IMG/VR virus record: IMGVR_UViG_3300017963_000003
Coordinates: 1 to 64,000 of that record
Direction: 5' to 3' (one strand)
Length of the DNA: 64,000 bases
DNA from: a virus
A program made the position numbers and the translations under genes. The notes beneath the pieces were generated by a model, which was not told the origin of the DNA, ran no database searches, and saw only the letters and a program-made list of their open reading frames with translations. Position 1 is the first letter of the stretch; every line of letters starts with the position of its first letter. Positions 7,790 through 16,049 of the stretch are shown here, one piece after another.

Positions 7790-8365
7790 CTACCACCTCC
7801 GCGCAGAAGCAGACGTGCTGTCACCCCAGTTGTCGCGCACGTACATCCACGCCCGGAGCAACACGATGATGAGATCACGGAGGTCCCGTTGCTGGATGAA
7901 GAACTCCCTCTCCCGATCTCCCGCTCCGTTAACGTACTCCCTCCAGCAACACACCGAGAAGGAGGTCACCTCTCCTTCCTCGGTGGCCACAAGCTCCGCG
8001 ACCACCGACCCTTTGCTGAACTCCTTGAGAGACGTAACGTCCTGCATGACCGCAGAGGGCTCAAGCTCCTTGAGACCTGAGCAGGAGCTGCCGGACATCT
8101 CCGGCACTTCACGTGCGCCGTCACCGTCACGCATCTCCTTGTGACGCTCAGAGATGTAGGTCATCGCTTCCACGACCGACATCACCATCAACGGAATATT
8201 GGGGACTCGGGTGAACGGAGAAAAATACCGAGCAGTACCCTCTACACACTCCGTGGCGCACACGACATCGAAGAACACCTTCTGCGCCGACCCTACATAC
8301 TTGTGGTAGACCTCGACAACCACCCCCGAATCACCAAACTCAGCGACTTTCACAGAATCCACCAT
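7790..8365 (-). CDS. Hypothetical protein
   Basis: The 191-residue product has no motif I recognise. Its N-terminal half is beta-like (V-V-V-E-V, K-V-F-F-D-V-V). A Gly/Asp/Ser-rich linker lies near residues 80-100, and a C-terminal helix contains D-L-I-I-V-L-L-R-A-W. Cysteines occur as isolated residues and as S-C-S and C-C, without a zinc pattern. The ATG overlaps the upstream stop as TGATG, and the stop is adjacent to the polymerase start, so it is co-translated with the replication genes. A polymerase accessory role is possible only by position. Confidence 0.75.
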   Translation of the reverse strand: MVDSVKVAEFGDSGVVVEVYHKYVGSAQKVFFDVVCATECVEGTARYFSPFTRVPNIPLMVMSVVEAMTYISERHKEMRDGDGAREVPEMSGSSCSGLKELEPSAVMQDVTSLKEFSKGSVVAELVATEEGEVTSFSVCCWREYVNGAGDREREFFIQQRDLRDLIIVLLRAWMYVRDNWGDSTSASARRW

Positions 8366-9057
8366 CAGCCGTCACCCTTACCTTTACGGAGGTTCTCCAC
8401 ATCGACGCGTCGGACGTATGCGGCGCGATCTACGAGAATCTTCTCGATTTTCCCCTTCTTGACAAGGTTGAACATCGCCACATGAGTCAAACCTTGCATC
8501 CGGGCCGCTTCCGCAACAGTCACCAACTCGTTTCCGTCGTCGTCACGGAGCTTCTTAGGGGTTGATGGGGCAGCTTGAGCCTCTTCGGGTTCTTCGGTCT
8601 CTATCTCCAGGTCCATCTGCGCCTTGTCCTTGGGGGCTTCTTCGGACTCAACAACCTCAAGCTGACCCTCGCGAAGGACGTGACGCTCCATAACCAGATC
8701 GTACAACTCCTGGAAGCTCAGCTCTCGCAGGTTATGCTTAACGCATGACAAGAACTTCTTCCGCTTAGAAAAACCTATACCCAACCTCACGCCGTAAACG
8801 GCCAAACAGAAGTGGTGCACGTCACAGGTAATGTCGCAAGGACGACCTATGATGTTACCACACTTAGGACACTTCTGACCGCCGTCCATGGGGGCCAAGA
8901 TGTTACAGATGTGACTCTCTAGCTGAGGATCAGAGAAGCACTCCCGTCCGATGACTTCCTCCCCGAGCCTAGAGGAGTAGTGCCGGTTCATCTCCTTCAG
9001 CACATCCTCGTCGAGGAGTACTTTCGGTGCTACCTTGGGCTTCTCGTTGCTCGACAC
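8365..9057 (-). CDS. Zinc-motif protein with C-terminal MerR/excisionase-like helix-turn-helix
   Basis: The 230-residue product starts at a GTG with an AGGAGG Shine-Dalgarno. Residues 63-84 contain C-P-K-C then C-D-I-T-C-D-V-H-H-F-C, a probable zinc site. An acidic linker (about 140-170) leads to a C-terminal segment with V-T-V-A-E-A-A-R, a turn, K-K-G-K-I-E-K and a closing R-R-V-D-V-E-N-L. That is the usual layout of a helix-turn-helix of the excisionase/MerR (HTH_17) type. DNA binding is therefore likely. Whether it regulates transcription or acts in replication initiation is unknown. It lies between the sliding clamp and an unknown gene in front of polymerase. Confidence 0.6.
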   Translation of the reverse strand: MSSNEKPKVAPKVLLDEDVLKEMNRHYSSRLGEEVIGRECFSDPQLESHICNILAPMDGGQKCPKCGNIIGRPCDITCDVHHFCLAVYGVRLGIGFSKRKKFLSCVKHNLRELSFQELYDLVMERHVLREGQLEVVESEEAPKDKAQMDLEIETEEPEEAQAAPSTPKKLRDDDGNELVTVAEAARMQGLTHVAMFNLVKKGKIEKILVDRAAYVRRVDVENLRKGKGDG

Positions 9058-9066
9058 GACTACCTC

Positions 9067-10215
9067 CTAGACGGGCGCCTTGATGAGAAGAGTAACGTCG
9101 GCTCCAGTCTCATCGGTGATGACCAGAGACGTCTCGTCCTTGTCATAGAAAACCAAATGCTCCTGATGGAGCTTCATCGAGTTGATCGCTCGGTTCTTGT
9201 GAACCCTGAAGGGGATCATGTCGGTCGCTCCCCCCACAAGGCACTCTACCAACTCCTGAACCTCGCACCCGTTGTGCGTCTTGGCGCTCACGCTCCACAC
9301 CGGGTTTCCGCTCGACCCTATACCGGACACCGAGAACACTACCAGCGACTCCTCGGTACCCACCACAGTCGACACCAGGTCCAGCACTTCCAAGAACCTC
9401 TTTTTGTTGAAAACGTACTTCCTGCCGGCAGGATCGATCTGCATTACCCCCGATTGAAGACCCAACGCGTCGGCGTAACATATTGGCAGATCGTCATAGA
9501 GCTTCGGGGTGAGTACGATCACGGAACTGCGTAACTGGTAGCCGAACATGTTCGAAGAGAAGAAAAAGTTCTGCACCTCGTCCTTGAACACTTGAAGTGC
9601 CTTCGACTGGGAGAACGGCAACACGTGCCGGGCACCCGACCACGGCGCATCGTCCCAGAGAGACAGAGTAGGGTGTGCGCACAACCGAACAGCGGTTTCG
9701 CTGAACTTGACGACACGGCACAGACCTTCAACGGTGTTGTCAATCAGTATGCCCGAAAACCTGGGCGTCTCACCGATAGATCCCCCGCAAGTCACAATAG
9801 ACTGAGCGAGCCACAGAATCGACTCAGTGTCCTCCTGACGGAGACACGACAGCTCCGGTAGAGCCGGCTGCTTGACGTACGACGCGGCAGGGAACTTGAC
9901 GGAGATGTTGTCCTCGACGACCAAGAGGAAGTTTTTACGAGGCGTGAACTTGATCTTACTCCCCTCGTAGAGCCTCTTGAAAAGAGCAACGAACTTGGGC
10001 GACTCGACCCCCATGTTGAAGGTCTTGCCACCTTCCACAGGGTGAGAGGCGAACACCACGGCTTCGGAGTCCTGGGAGAACAGGTAGAAGTTGGTACCAT
10101 CGTACGAGATGTACACATAGTCGTTCTTGGGACTACACTTCTCGATAGCCCGACAAAAATCAAAACCGAACTTGTAGTCGACAACGAAGCTGGAGCCGTC
10201 AACACTTACTAGCAT
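9067..10215 (-). CDS. dnaN: Sliding clamp, DnaN-like beta subunit
   Basis: The 382-residue length is close to bacterial DnaN (about 366). The sequence is beta-rich with three similar-sized segments. The central part contains E-T-P-R-F-S-G-I-L-I-D followed by V-V-K-F-S-E-T-A-V-R-L-C-A-H-P, matching the DnaN pattern of a conserved N-G-V-L/I-L strand followed by the A-T-D-G-H-R-L-A region, with the consensus partly lost. The genome also encodes a DnaX-like loader and family A polymerase, so a beta clamp is expected. Sequence identity to DnaN looks low; structure prediction would settle it. Its ATG overlaps the last codons of the sigma-like gene. Confidence 0.65.
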   Translation of the reverse strand: MLVSVDGSSFVVDYKFGFDFCRAIEKCSPKNDYVYISYDGTNFYLFSQDSEAVVFASHPVEGGKTFNMGVESPKFVALFKRLYEGSKIKFTPRKNFLLVVEDNISVKFPAASYVKQPALPELSCLRQEDTESILWLAQSIVTCGGSIGETPRFSGILIDNTVEGLCRVVKFSETAVRLCAHPTLSLWDDAPWSGARHVLPFSQSKALQVFKDEVQNFFFSSNMFGYQLRSSVIVLTPKLYDDLPICYADALGLQSGVMQIDPAGRKYVFNKKRFLEVLDLVSTVVGTEESLVVFSVSGIGSSGNPVWSVSAKTHNGCEVQELVECLVGGATDMIPFRVHKNRAINSMKLHQEHLVFYDKDETSLVITDETGADVTLLIKAPV

Positions 10216-11057
10216 ACCTGGTCTGCCTTGATGTAGATGGGCTCACAGCCCTTCTTCTCCGGATACAACTTGTGCACGACACTCACTGTCCTAGAGATCT
10301 CCCGACGAGCCACCTCGATCCTGCGGTAGGACATCCCTAAACGACGGGAAAGGGCCACGTCGGTCGCCCCAGGATCATCACAGAGGCTCTCCAGCACACC
10401 CTGCGCGGTCAAGGAGATGCGCTCAGAGATATTGCGGACCAAACGGGCTGCCTCGATCCTCACCTCCGGCTCAGGGCCACCGTCAGTCAAGTGCTCCAGC
10501 ACCTCGTCCCCCGTGGGGTGCTCGAAAGAACTCAGCCCACCCTCAGCCCGAGAGTCCCCGGCGTACTCCGGAAAGTCGACGTCTACGTGATGCGCGAACC
10601 CACCCTCCCCGGCATCGTAGCCGCGTTTTTCCGTCCGAGTCGACTTGACCAGGTTGAATGCCTTCCCGAGAAGACGGTTATATAGCAACGACTCTATTTT
10701 TGCGGTCTTCACGACCTCTACAGAGGACTCGTCCACCCAGATTTCCTCTGGGACCTTTGTCGTTCGGGGAGTAGAGAGGAGGACCGCGCGTCCGTCTTTG
10801 CGCAGCATGTGGTACAGGCGACGATTCCTCCGAAAAAGAGGGGATCTGTACAGCTCCATGACGTCTGCAACAGAAAGAAGCAGTTCACCGAGAACCTCCT
10901 CCTCTGGCAGAAACGTCGACTTCGCCGTGTCCACCGTCAACCTGAAGATCAGGCCACGCCACTTCTGGACCGCTAGAGCCAGACCAGGATGCTCGTCGTG
11001 TAGACGACGGATGACCTGATCGATGACTACCAAGGCAGAACGCTGACGATTCTTCAC
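10209..11057 (-). CDS. Putative sigma-like transcription factor
   Basis: The 282-residue product starts at a GTG (GTGA overlap with primase, GGAGGG Shine-Dalgarno). The C-terminal 70 residues read like sigma region 4: L-T-A-Q-G-V-L-E-S-L, then D-V-A-L-S-R-R-L-G-M-S-Y-R-R-I-E-V-A-R-R-E-I, a helix-turn-helix after a T-x-x-x-x-V-L-E element. The middle contains a basic Y-N-R-L-L-G-K-A-F-N-L-V-K helix as found in phage sigma-like factors, then an acidic linker. It may direct host RNA polymerase to phage promoters; the TTTAGAATCCC boxes before structural genes are candidate targets. The family is inferred by eye, so another DNA-binding role remains possible. Confidence 0.5.
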   Translation of the reverse strand: MKNRQRSALVVIDQVIRRLHDEHPGLALAVQKWRGLIFRLTVDTAKSTFLPEEEVLGELLLSVADVMELYRSPLFRRNRRLYHMLRKDGRAVLLSTPRTTKVPEEIWVDESSVEVVKTAKIESLLYNRLLGKAFNLVKSTRTEKRGYDAGEGGFAHHVDVDFPEYAGDSRAEGGLSSFEHPTGDEVLEHLTDGGPEPEVRIEAARLVRNISERISLTAQGVLESLCDDPGATDVALSRRLGMSYRRIEVARREISRTVSVVHKLYPEKKGCEPIYIKADQVC

Positions 11058-12031
11058 AGTCCCTCCGTACGTGACCGCACCTGCGCCAACCTGGAAGCGG
11101 AGAGCGCCCCTGGGTCTTCGTCCTTCTCAAGATGAACCAAAGCAGGATCTAGCCCGAACGCACACAACTCGTCGTAGATCTTACGACCGTAGTCGACCAC
11201 CTTGCCGTTCCTCTTCTGAACAACAGCATCCCCGTCCATGCACACGACAAGCTTCACCCCGAGACGCACCGAAAGATCCCGCAACCGATTCAGCTGAGCT
11301 GCGCTGGCTTCCTTGGTGAACAACCCCACCGCTTCGCAACCCAGCTTCGCCATGTTCCAGACATCGCTCGGACCTTCTACGACCCACAGCTCACCAGACG
11401 TACCGGAGACGAGCCAACCTCCGTAGAGAACGTTCTGGATGGGGGAACCCGTTGGGGTTCTCCACCGCAGCTTGGCGTCAGGATTCAGATACCGGACCTG
11501 GAACGTGATGTACGCCCCGTTTAGATCGTAAACAGGAACCACGATGGAGTCCCCAATGAAGATGCCCGCACTGTCTCCGCTACGTCCGTACAAGAGACCA
11601 AAACGACCAACTATCTCCGGACCAATCCCCCTCTCGGTCAGGTACGCCACAGACACGATGGGTTCTACCTGGGGGGCCTGCGGAAACTCACTGATCCAGT
11701 AGTTTCGCTTCTTCTCCGGATGGGCAGCAAGGAGGGCTTCGATGTCTGGGGTGACCTGGGTGACACGGAGGTCCCGGTACACCTGAGCCCAGCTCTCGAT
11801 CCCCTCCATGAGCTTGTAGAAGTACGCGAACGACCCCCTGACGCCACAACGCGGAGAACCGCATACAAAAACGCCACGGTCTATATCTATGCTGAACGAC
11901 GGAGAATTGTCGTCATGGAAAGGGCACTGGGTGTGTAGCTGGCCGCCAGAACTAGGCGTTTTATCAGGGAACTTCGAAAGTATATACCCACGAACGTCCA
12001 AAAAACACCTACCAGACACGTAGAGACTCAC
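11054..12031 (-). CDS. dnaG: DnaG-type DNA primase
   Basis: The 325-residue protein makes RNA primers. A CHC2-type zinc domain lies at the N-terminus: C-P-F-H-D-D at about residues 33-38, then C-G-S-P-R-C-G-V-R-G at about 55-64. The Toprim catalytic core follows with V-V-E-G-P-S-D-V-W (about 212-220) and C-M-D-G-D-A (about 262-267). It is shorter than bacterial DnaG and lacks the helicase-interaction domain. The GTG at 12031 has no clear Shine-Dalgarno and lies just downstream of a TATAGT element; a TTG at 12001 preceded by GGTAGGTG is an alternative start that keeps the zinc domain intact. Confidence 0.9.
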   Translation of the reverse strand: MSLYVSGRCFLDVRGYILSKFPDKTPSSGGQLHTQCPFHDDNSPSFSIDIDRGVFVCGSPRCGVRGSFAYFYKLMEGIESWAQVYRDLRVTQVTPDIEALLAAHPEKKRNYWISEFPQAPQVEPIVSVAYLTERGIGPEIVGRFGLLYGRSGDSAGIFIGDSIVVPVYDLNGAYITFQVRYLNPDAKLRWRTPTGSPIQNVLYGGWLVSGTSGELWVVEGPSDVWNMAKLGCEAVGLFTKEASAAQLNRLRDLSVRLGVKLVVCMDGDAVVQKRNGKVVDYGRKIYDELCAFGLDPALVHLEKDEDPGALSASRLAQVRSRTEGL

Positions 12032-12042
12032 ATAGCGTGAGC

Positions 12043-12076
12043 ACTATACCTAGCACATACAAAAAGGGGCTGTCAA
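12043..12076 (-). promoter_or_regulatory. TTGACA-type promoter candidate before primase
   Basis: The minus strand carries TTGACA (12071-12076) and, 22 bases on, TATAGT (12043-12048) within CTAGGTATAGTGCT. The two hexamers are each good, but the spacing is longer than the usual 17. It is one of only three intergenic gaps in the replication region with a TTGACA. If TATAGT is the real -10, the transcript would begin almost at the annotated GTG of primase. Confidence 0.4.
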
Positions 12077-12100
12077 GAAAAATCCACTGAACAAAAGAAC

Positions 12101-12114
12101 GGTACCTAAGTACC
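12101..12114 (-). terminator. Weak hairpin at the end of the helicase gene
   Basis: On the minus strand GGTAC-TTAG-GTACC spans the helicase stop codon and is followed by GTTCTTTTGTT. The five-pair stem and moderately U-rich tail could give partial termination before the primase promoter candidate. Confidence 0.3.
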
Positions 12115-13452
12115 CGTTATGTATGGATTTATCTTAACTGCATGAGCCCAGAGACGGTGAAGTTCCCTAGAAATCGTCATCCGGGGCAAATCCGCGTCCA
12201 AAACAACCTCCGGTATAGTGATAGACCCTCCCCGGACGAACTGAGGACTGAGAACGATGATCCCCTCCGCCTTCTCCTCATCGGTCTGATCGATGGCAAT
12301 ACTCAGATCGAGAGCCCTGGAGATGTCCGTGCTGAGACCACGATGCTTCAAGCCGATACGCTCGACCGTTGCGCCTTCCATGTTCGCCTGAGAGGCCACG
12401 AAAAGCGGAACCGAGAACTTCTCGGCATGCCGCTTGAGGTCCCACACGATCTGCTTTTGGTCACGGCGCTCTTCACGGAAAGAACGGCTAGGCGCAATAA
12501 TGTTCAGGTAGTCCCACACTTCGACATCCGGAATCCAACCTTCTTTCACGCGGAAGTGTTCCAGCTCTGACTCGATGTCCGGGACGGTCGTCTCCTCCGG
12601 AGTTGCCTTGATGACCTTCAGCCGATTACCCCACGTGCTCATCCACCGGAAGGTGGCATCCATGGCGTCCTTCTCTGCCTGTGTCAGCAGGAGGCCGGAG
12701 ACGCGTTCGTAGTTCAGCTCACTGAACATAGCGTCATAGCGGTCCATGGTCATCTCCTGGGAGTTCTCGTACGTCACATGCAGGACGTTGAAACCCTGCA
12801 AGAGCGTCGAGTACCCCATCGCGTTCAAGAAGATGGACTTGTACCGCTTGAAGGGGGCGAGAAAATCGACAAGCATCGGAGCGCGGATGGTGAACTGCGC
12901 GTCCAGACCTTGAATACCGGTAAGCACCCGTGGACTTGTCGCCGGGTTGTCACGGAGGACACGACGACGCTCGACACGCTCCTCGTAGGTCGACGCGTAG
13001 TCGACAATTTCCAACTGAGAACCCTCCACGACACGGCGACCTTCGAGGACAGCCTCGTGCAGCTCGTCGAAGAGAAAATCAATGCGAGAAGTCCGAGCGA
13101 ACCCCTCATAGGCCGACCGCGTCTTAGTGTTGGCGACACAGTACGCCACGTAGGCCCGGAATCGATCCGAAGCATCCTGCTCGAACGTAAGTTGCTTCGC
13201 GTACAGATTCCAGATCTGGAGACGGTGCTTCTCCCGAACGTCTTCGTCCTCAAGGGACAAAAACTCCTGCTCCATGAAGTCCCACACCGGAGGACTCCAG
13301 TCGCGCTCACGAAGGAGCTTCACCATCCACTGGTAGGACTCGACCTGGAAGTGCTCGGGCTGCGTAGAGTGAAGGACGTCCGGATCGATAACGCCTGACC
13401 GCTGAACAACGGCGGCCAGGAACTCCTCCTCTACGCGAACATCGATTTTCAT
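12106..13452 (-). CDS. DnaB-like replicative helicase with degenerate Walker A
   Basis: The 448-residue protein has an N-terminal helical domain and a RecA-like C-terminal domain. Recognisable helicase elements are V-L-H-V-T-Y-E-N-S (motif 1a, normally S-x-E), V-W-D-Y-L-N-I-I (Walker B region, normally V-D-Y-L) and V-P-L-F-V-A-S-Q-A-N (motif 3). Where G-x4-G-K-S/T should be there is A-P-F-K-R-Y-K-S (about residues 197-204): the Lys and Ser are kept but both glycines are lost. The ATG at 13452 overlaps the loader stop as ATGA. Position between a DnaC-like loader and primase supports the replicative helicase role. The altered P-loop may be a lineage trait. Confidence 0.75.
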   Translation of the reverse strand: MKIDVRVEEEFLAAVVQRSGVIDPDVLHSTQPEHFQVESYQWMVKLLRERDWSPPVWDFMEQEFLSLEDEDVREKHRLQIWNLYAKQLTFEQDASDRFRAYVAYCVANTKTRSAYEGFARTSRIDFLFDELHEAVLEGRRVVEGSQLEIVDYASTYEERVERRRVLRDNPATSPRVLTGIQGLDAQFTIRAPMLVDFLAPFKRYKSIFLNAMGYSTLLQGFNVLHVTYENSQEMTMDRYDAMFSELNYERVSGLLLTQAEKDAMDATFRWMSTWGNRLKVIKATPEETTVPDIESELEHFRVKEGWIPDVEVWDYLNIIAPSRSFREERRDQKQIVWDLKRHAEKFSVPLFVASQANMEGATVERIGLKHRGLSTDISRALDLSIAIDQTDEEKAEGIIVLSPQFVRGGSITIPEVVLDADLPRMTISRELHRLWAHAVKINPYITGT

Positions 13453-14192
13453 ACCGGCCACTCACTCATGCCATCAGCGGTTCTGAAGTCCTCGCCGCCC
13501 CCGACCTCTACCTGCCGAAAAACACGACCCCCAATGACGCCGTCAGGACGAATCTCCAGCACCGAGTCCAGAACACCACCGTAGAACCCCGAAAGACTCG
13601 ACGGGGCATAGTTGGAAGTGATGATGGTGGGGAGCCGATGATCGAGCCGGTGGTGCATGATACGGTGCAGCATCGTAATGTTGGACTCTTTTTTCCAGTC
13701 TGCACTACGGGACTCCGTCCCGAGGTCATCGATAACGAGGACAGACGCGCGCCACGTCTCTTCGTCCCAACCCCTGCGCTCTTTCTCGCACATGGCGTGA
13801 ATGTTCTCGAAAGCATAGGTACGGCGGGGATCGTAGTTCTCAGTCTTCGACAACGTCCACAAGAGCACGTACAGCAGGTAGTGCGCCAAGGTGGTCTTCC
13901 CGCGACCGTTCTCTTTCGAGAAGATGTACAGACACAGCCCCTTCGACATCACCTCGAAAGGGTTGTAGAGAAAGTACTGAACCGCTTCCGCACCGTTCTC
14001 TATCATCGGGAGTTGGTACTGAGGTGAGCTAACCAGGTCCAGGGTGTGCTCGTGGAAACCACCCCCTACGAGACGGTTGAACGCCCGAAACTTGATCGCA
14101 CACGCACACAGCTCGTCACCGAGGTAACCCGTACCTCGGCACGCAGGACAATCGCGCTGGATCTTGATTCGCAGCGGTGACCAGTCGCTCAT
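13449..14192 (-). CDS. DnaC-like helicase loader ATPase
   Basis: The 247-residue AAA+ protein probably loads the DnaB-like helicase encoded next. A zinc-type cluster (C-P-A-C-x9-C-A-C) lies at residues 15-30. Walker A G-R-G-K-T-T is at about 95-100, Walker B V-L-V-I-D-D-L-G at about 149-156, and sensor-like T-I-I-T-S-N-Y at about 190-196, all in the DnaC/DnaI order. Length matches the family. The stop overlaps the helicase start, which fits translational coupling of loader and helicase. Confidence 0.88.
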   Translation of the reverse strand: MSDWSPLRIKIQRDCPACRGTGYLGDELCACAIKFRAFNRLVGGGFHEHTLDLVSSPQYQLPMIENGAEAVQYFLYNPFEVMSKGLCLYIFSKENGRGKTTLAHYLLYVLLWTLSKTENYDPRRTYAFENIHAMCEKERRGWDEETWRASVLVIDDLGTESRSADWKKESNITMLHRIMHHRLDHRLPTIITSNYAPSSLSGFYGGVLDSVLEIRPDGVIGGRVFRQVEVGGGEDFRTADGMSEWPV

Positions 14193-14893
14193 TCCTCGGA
14201 CAACTCCTTCAGCGTCTTAGAAGACTCCGAGTGGGAGACTCCATGAGCTTCCTGCCACGCCACAAGCGCGTTCACAACGATCTGAGACCACCCCTCCAGA
14301 ACCCGCAAGCGGTGAAGTTCCTTCAACGGAAGCCACCGAAGGTTCTTCCCCTCAGACAGCATCTGTAGGCGCTGAGAGTCCCCCAGATCGACCTGTGCCT
14401 CCAATATGAGCCCAAGATGGACCCTCCCCACCTCGTCGCTCTCGTCATACAGGATACCCCTCACTCGCAGCTTATCGTGCAGAACAGAGCTGGCCGGAAA
14501 ATGCTTACCGCCGTCCACGTACACCAACTCCTCGTCGATCTCCCGGAGTGCCGCGTGGTACACCATCCGCTTCCAAAAAGTCTGCGCGTCGTCCTTGTTG
14601 ATGTGGCCCCCGATACCGATGGAGTGCTTGGCGTCCAGACGGGATTCTCGGCCACCGGACCGTTGGTAGGTCAGGAACATTCCGTCGCAGGAAATGACGT
14701 TGTACGGGATGACCTGCTTGTACTGCGGACTCTTCTCTGCCTCGTCCCGGTCCACGAAGAACGCCCCCGACAGGAGACCCCAAAAAGCCTCGACAGCCTC
14801 ATCCCCGAACACCAACGGGCTATCCGCGAGTCCCGGCACCAGATTCAGTTCACTCTCCTTGATCACCCACACCCACTCTCGCTCGTTGGTCAT
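14189..14893 (-). CDS. Nudix-domain protein
   Basis: The ATG at 14893 overlaps the upstream stop as ATGA and has a GGAGG Shine-Dalgarno, giving 234 residues. The Nudix box is visible at about residues 93-120: G-G-H-I-N then, at the right spacing, A-A-L-R-E-I-D-E-E-L, with the R-E-x-x-E-E core intact. The G-H-I variant at its start resembles predicted phosphoesterase MutT subgroups. It likely hydrolyses a nucleoside-diphosphate-linked substrate, possibly in nucleotide-pool cleaning or removal of nucleotide caps or cofactors; the sequence does not tell which. It is co-transcribed with the helicase loader. Confidence 0.75.
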   Translation of the reverse strand: MTNEREWVWVIKESELNLVPGLADSPLVFGDEAVEAFWGLLSGAFFVDRDEAEKSPQYKQVIPYNVISCDGMFLTYQRSGGRESRLDAKHSIGIGGHINKDDAQTFWKRMVYHAALREIDEELVYVDGGKHFPASSVLHDKLRVRGILYDESDEVGRVHLGLILEAQVDLGDSQRLQMLSEGKNLRWLPLKELHRLRVLEGWSQIVVNALVAWQEAHGVSHSESSKTLKELSEE

Positions 14894-16041
14894 CCTCTTT
14901 TCCTCCATCGAACATCACGGATCGCCCGATACGGTGACACGTTGATCCCGACGTCGTTCCAGATGTCGGGATAAAGACCCCACTTGCTGTACTCCTCCCA
15001 CGTTGGCGAACCTGACAACAGCCGAGCGTCGTCCCACGAGTGCTTGAACTCCACAAAGTTCTCCGGGAGGCACGAAATGCACAGATACTTGTTGTTGGCG
15101 TAGTGACGCTTGCCCCGACGCTGCGTGCCATCCGAATAGTAATAGTACCCGTCCGCACGGATAGAAACTATCTGAGATGCGTCCTCGGAGTCGTCCGAAG
15201 AGGGCCTCCACCCCTTGGGGATGCAAGAATCTGGAAAGTCGCACTCAGCTGACAACCCCAAAAACTCCCGAATCGGGCGCCACGGATCGTTCTGGGTCTT
15301 CTTCAGAACTCTCATATCGGGGTCAAGGGCGTTGACGTTCACTATCGCCATGATGCCTACGTGATCGTCGGGACTGATCTCGACGCACCTAGAGAACTTC
15401 TGCTGAAGCCACCACAAGTAGTCGACACCCTCCGCTTTGAGAGAACGGATACGGTCGGTGATTCTGTGGTAGAGCACCAGGTACTTCTTCGGAGCACGTT
15501 TCCCGGAAGAAAACGACTTCGGCTCCGGACCCACAAAAACGCCTTTCCCGAAGTACGCCCGGCGTCGATGCTCGATCTGCAAGCGGATGAACTCCAGCAT
15601 GAAGAACGCCACCTCGTCGACAGCCTCCCGAGAACCAGCGTGCTCCCGGAATTTCTCGAACCACGTCCAGTGGATACGCTGGTTGAGAAGCAGCGTCGGA
15701 CGTTCCCACATCTCGTAGGGCGTCATCAAGCACGACAAGACCAGGTAGGACTTCCAGTGAACGTCCATCTCGTCCATCCGATAGAGGAACATCCGAAAGT
15801 TGTCGCGCTTGATCTTCAGGTACTTGTAAGGGTCCTCCTCGTGCCATGGCTTCATCAGCCCCGAGTACCCCATGTAGGCCCACATCTGCCCCGAGAGTTC
15901 GATGATCTCCGGAAAAATGGGGTCTGGGTCTGGGCGTGTGGTCTTGTCAAAATAGATCGGAGACAGCCCTTGCTCGGACGCCTTCAAAATAGGGTGACCG
16001 TGGAGATCAGTACGCACCATCTGGTCCAGGAACTCGTTCAC
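14890..16041 (-). CDS. Hypothetical protein, conserved-looking, replication region
   Basis: The 383-residue product is rich in Trp, Tyr and Arg and has no motif I recognise. The N-terminal half is helical (W-A-Y-M-G-Y, then W-x-x-F-E-K-F-R). A basic linker lies near 165-185, and cysteines occur late as C-D-F-P-D-S-C and C-I-S-C, which could bind a metal. There is no signal peptide or membrane segment. It lies between the SNF2-type helicase and the Nudix gene with an ATGA overlap, so it is expressed with DNA metabolism genes. No function is proposed. Confidence 0.7.
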   Translation of the reverse strand: MNEFLDQMVRTDLHGHPILKASEQGLSPIYFDKTTRPDPDPIFPEIIELSGQMWAYMGYSGLMKPWHEEDPYKYLKIKRDNFRMFLYRMDEMDVHWKSYLVLSCLMTPYEMWERPTLLLNQRIHWTWFEKFREHAGSREAVDEVAFFMLEFIRLQIEHRRRAYFGKGVFVGPEPKSFSSGKRAPKKYLVLYHRITDRIRSLKAEGVDYLWWLQQKFSRCVEISPDDHVGIMAIVNVNALDPDMRVLKKTQNDPWRPIREFLGLSAECDFPDSCIPKGWRPSSDDSEDASQIVSIRADGYYYYSDGTQRRGKRHYANNKYLCISCLPENFVEFKHSWDDARLLSGSPTWEEYSKWGLYPDIWNDVGINVSPYRAIRDVRWRKRG

Positions 16042-16049
16042 ACTTCACC

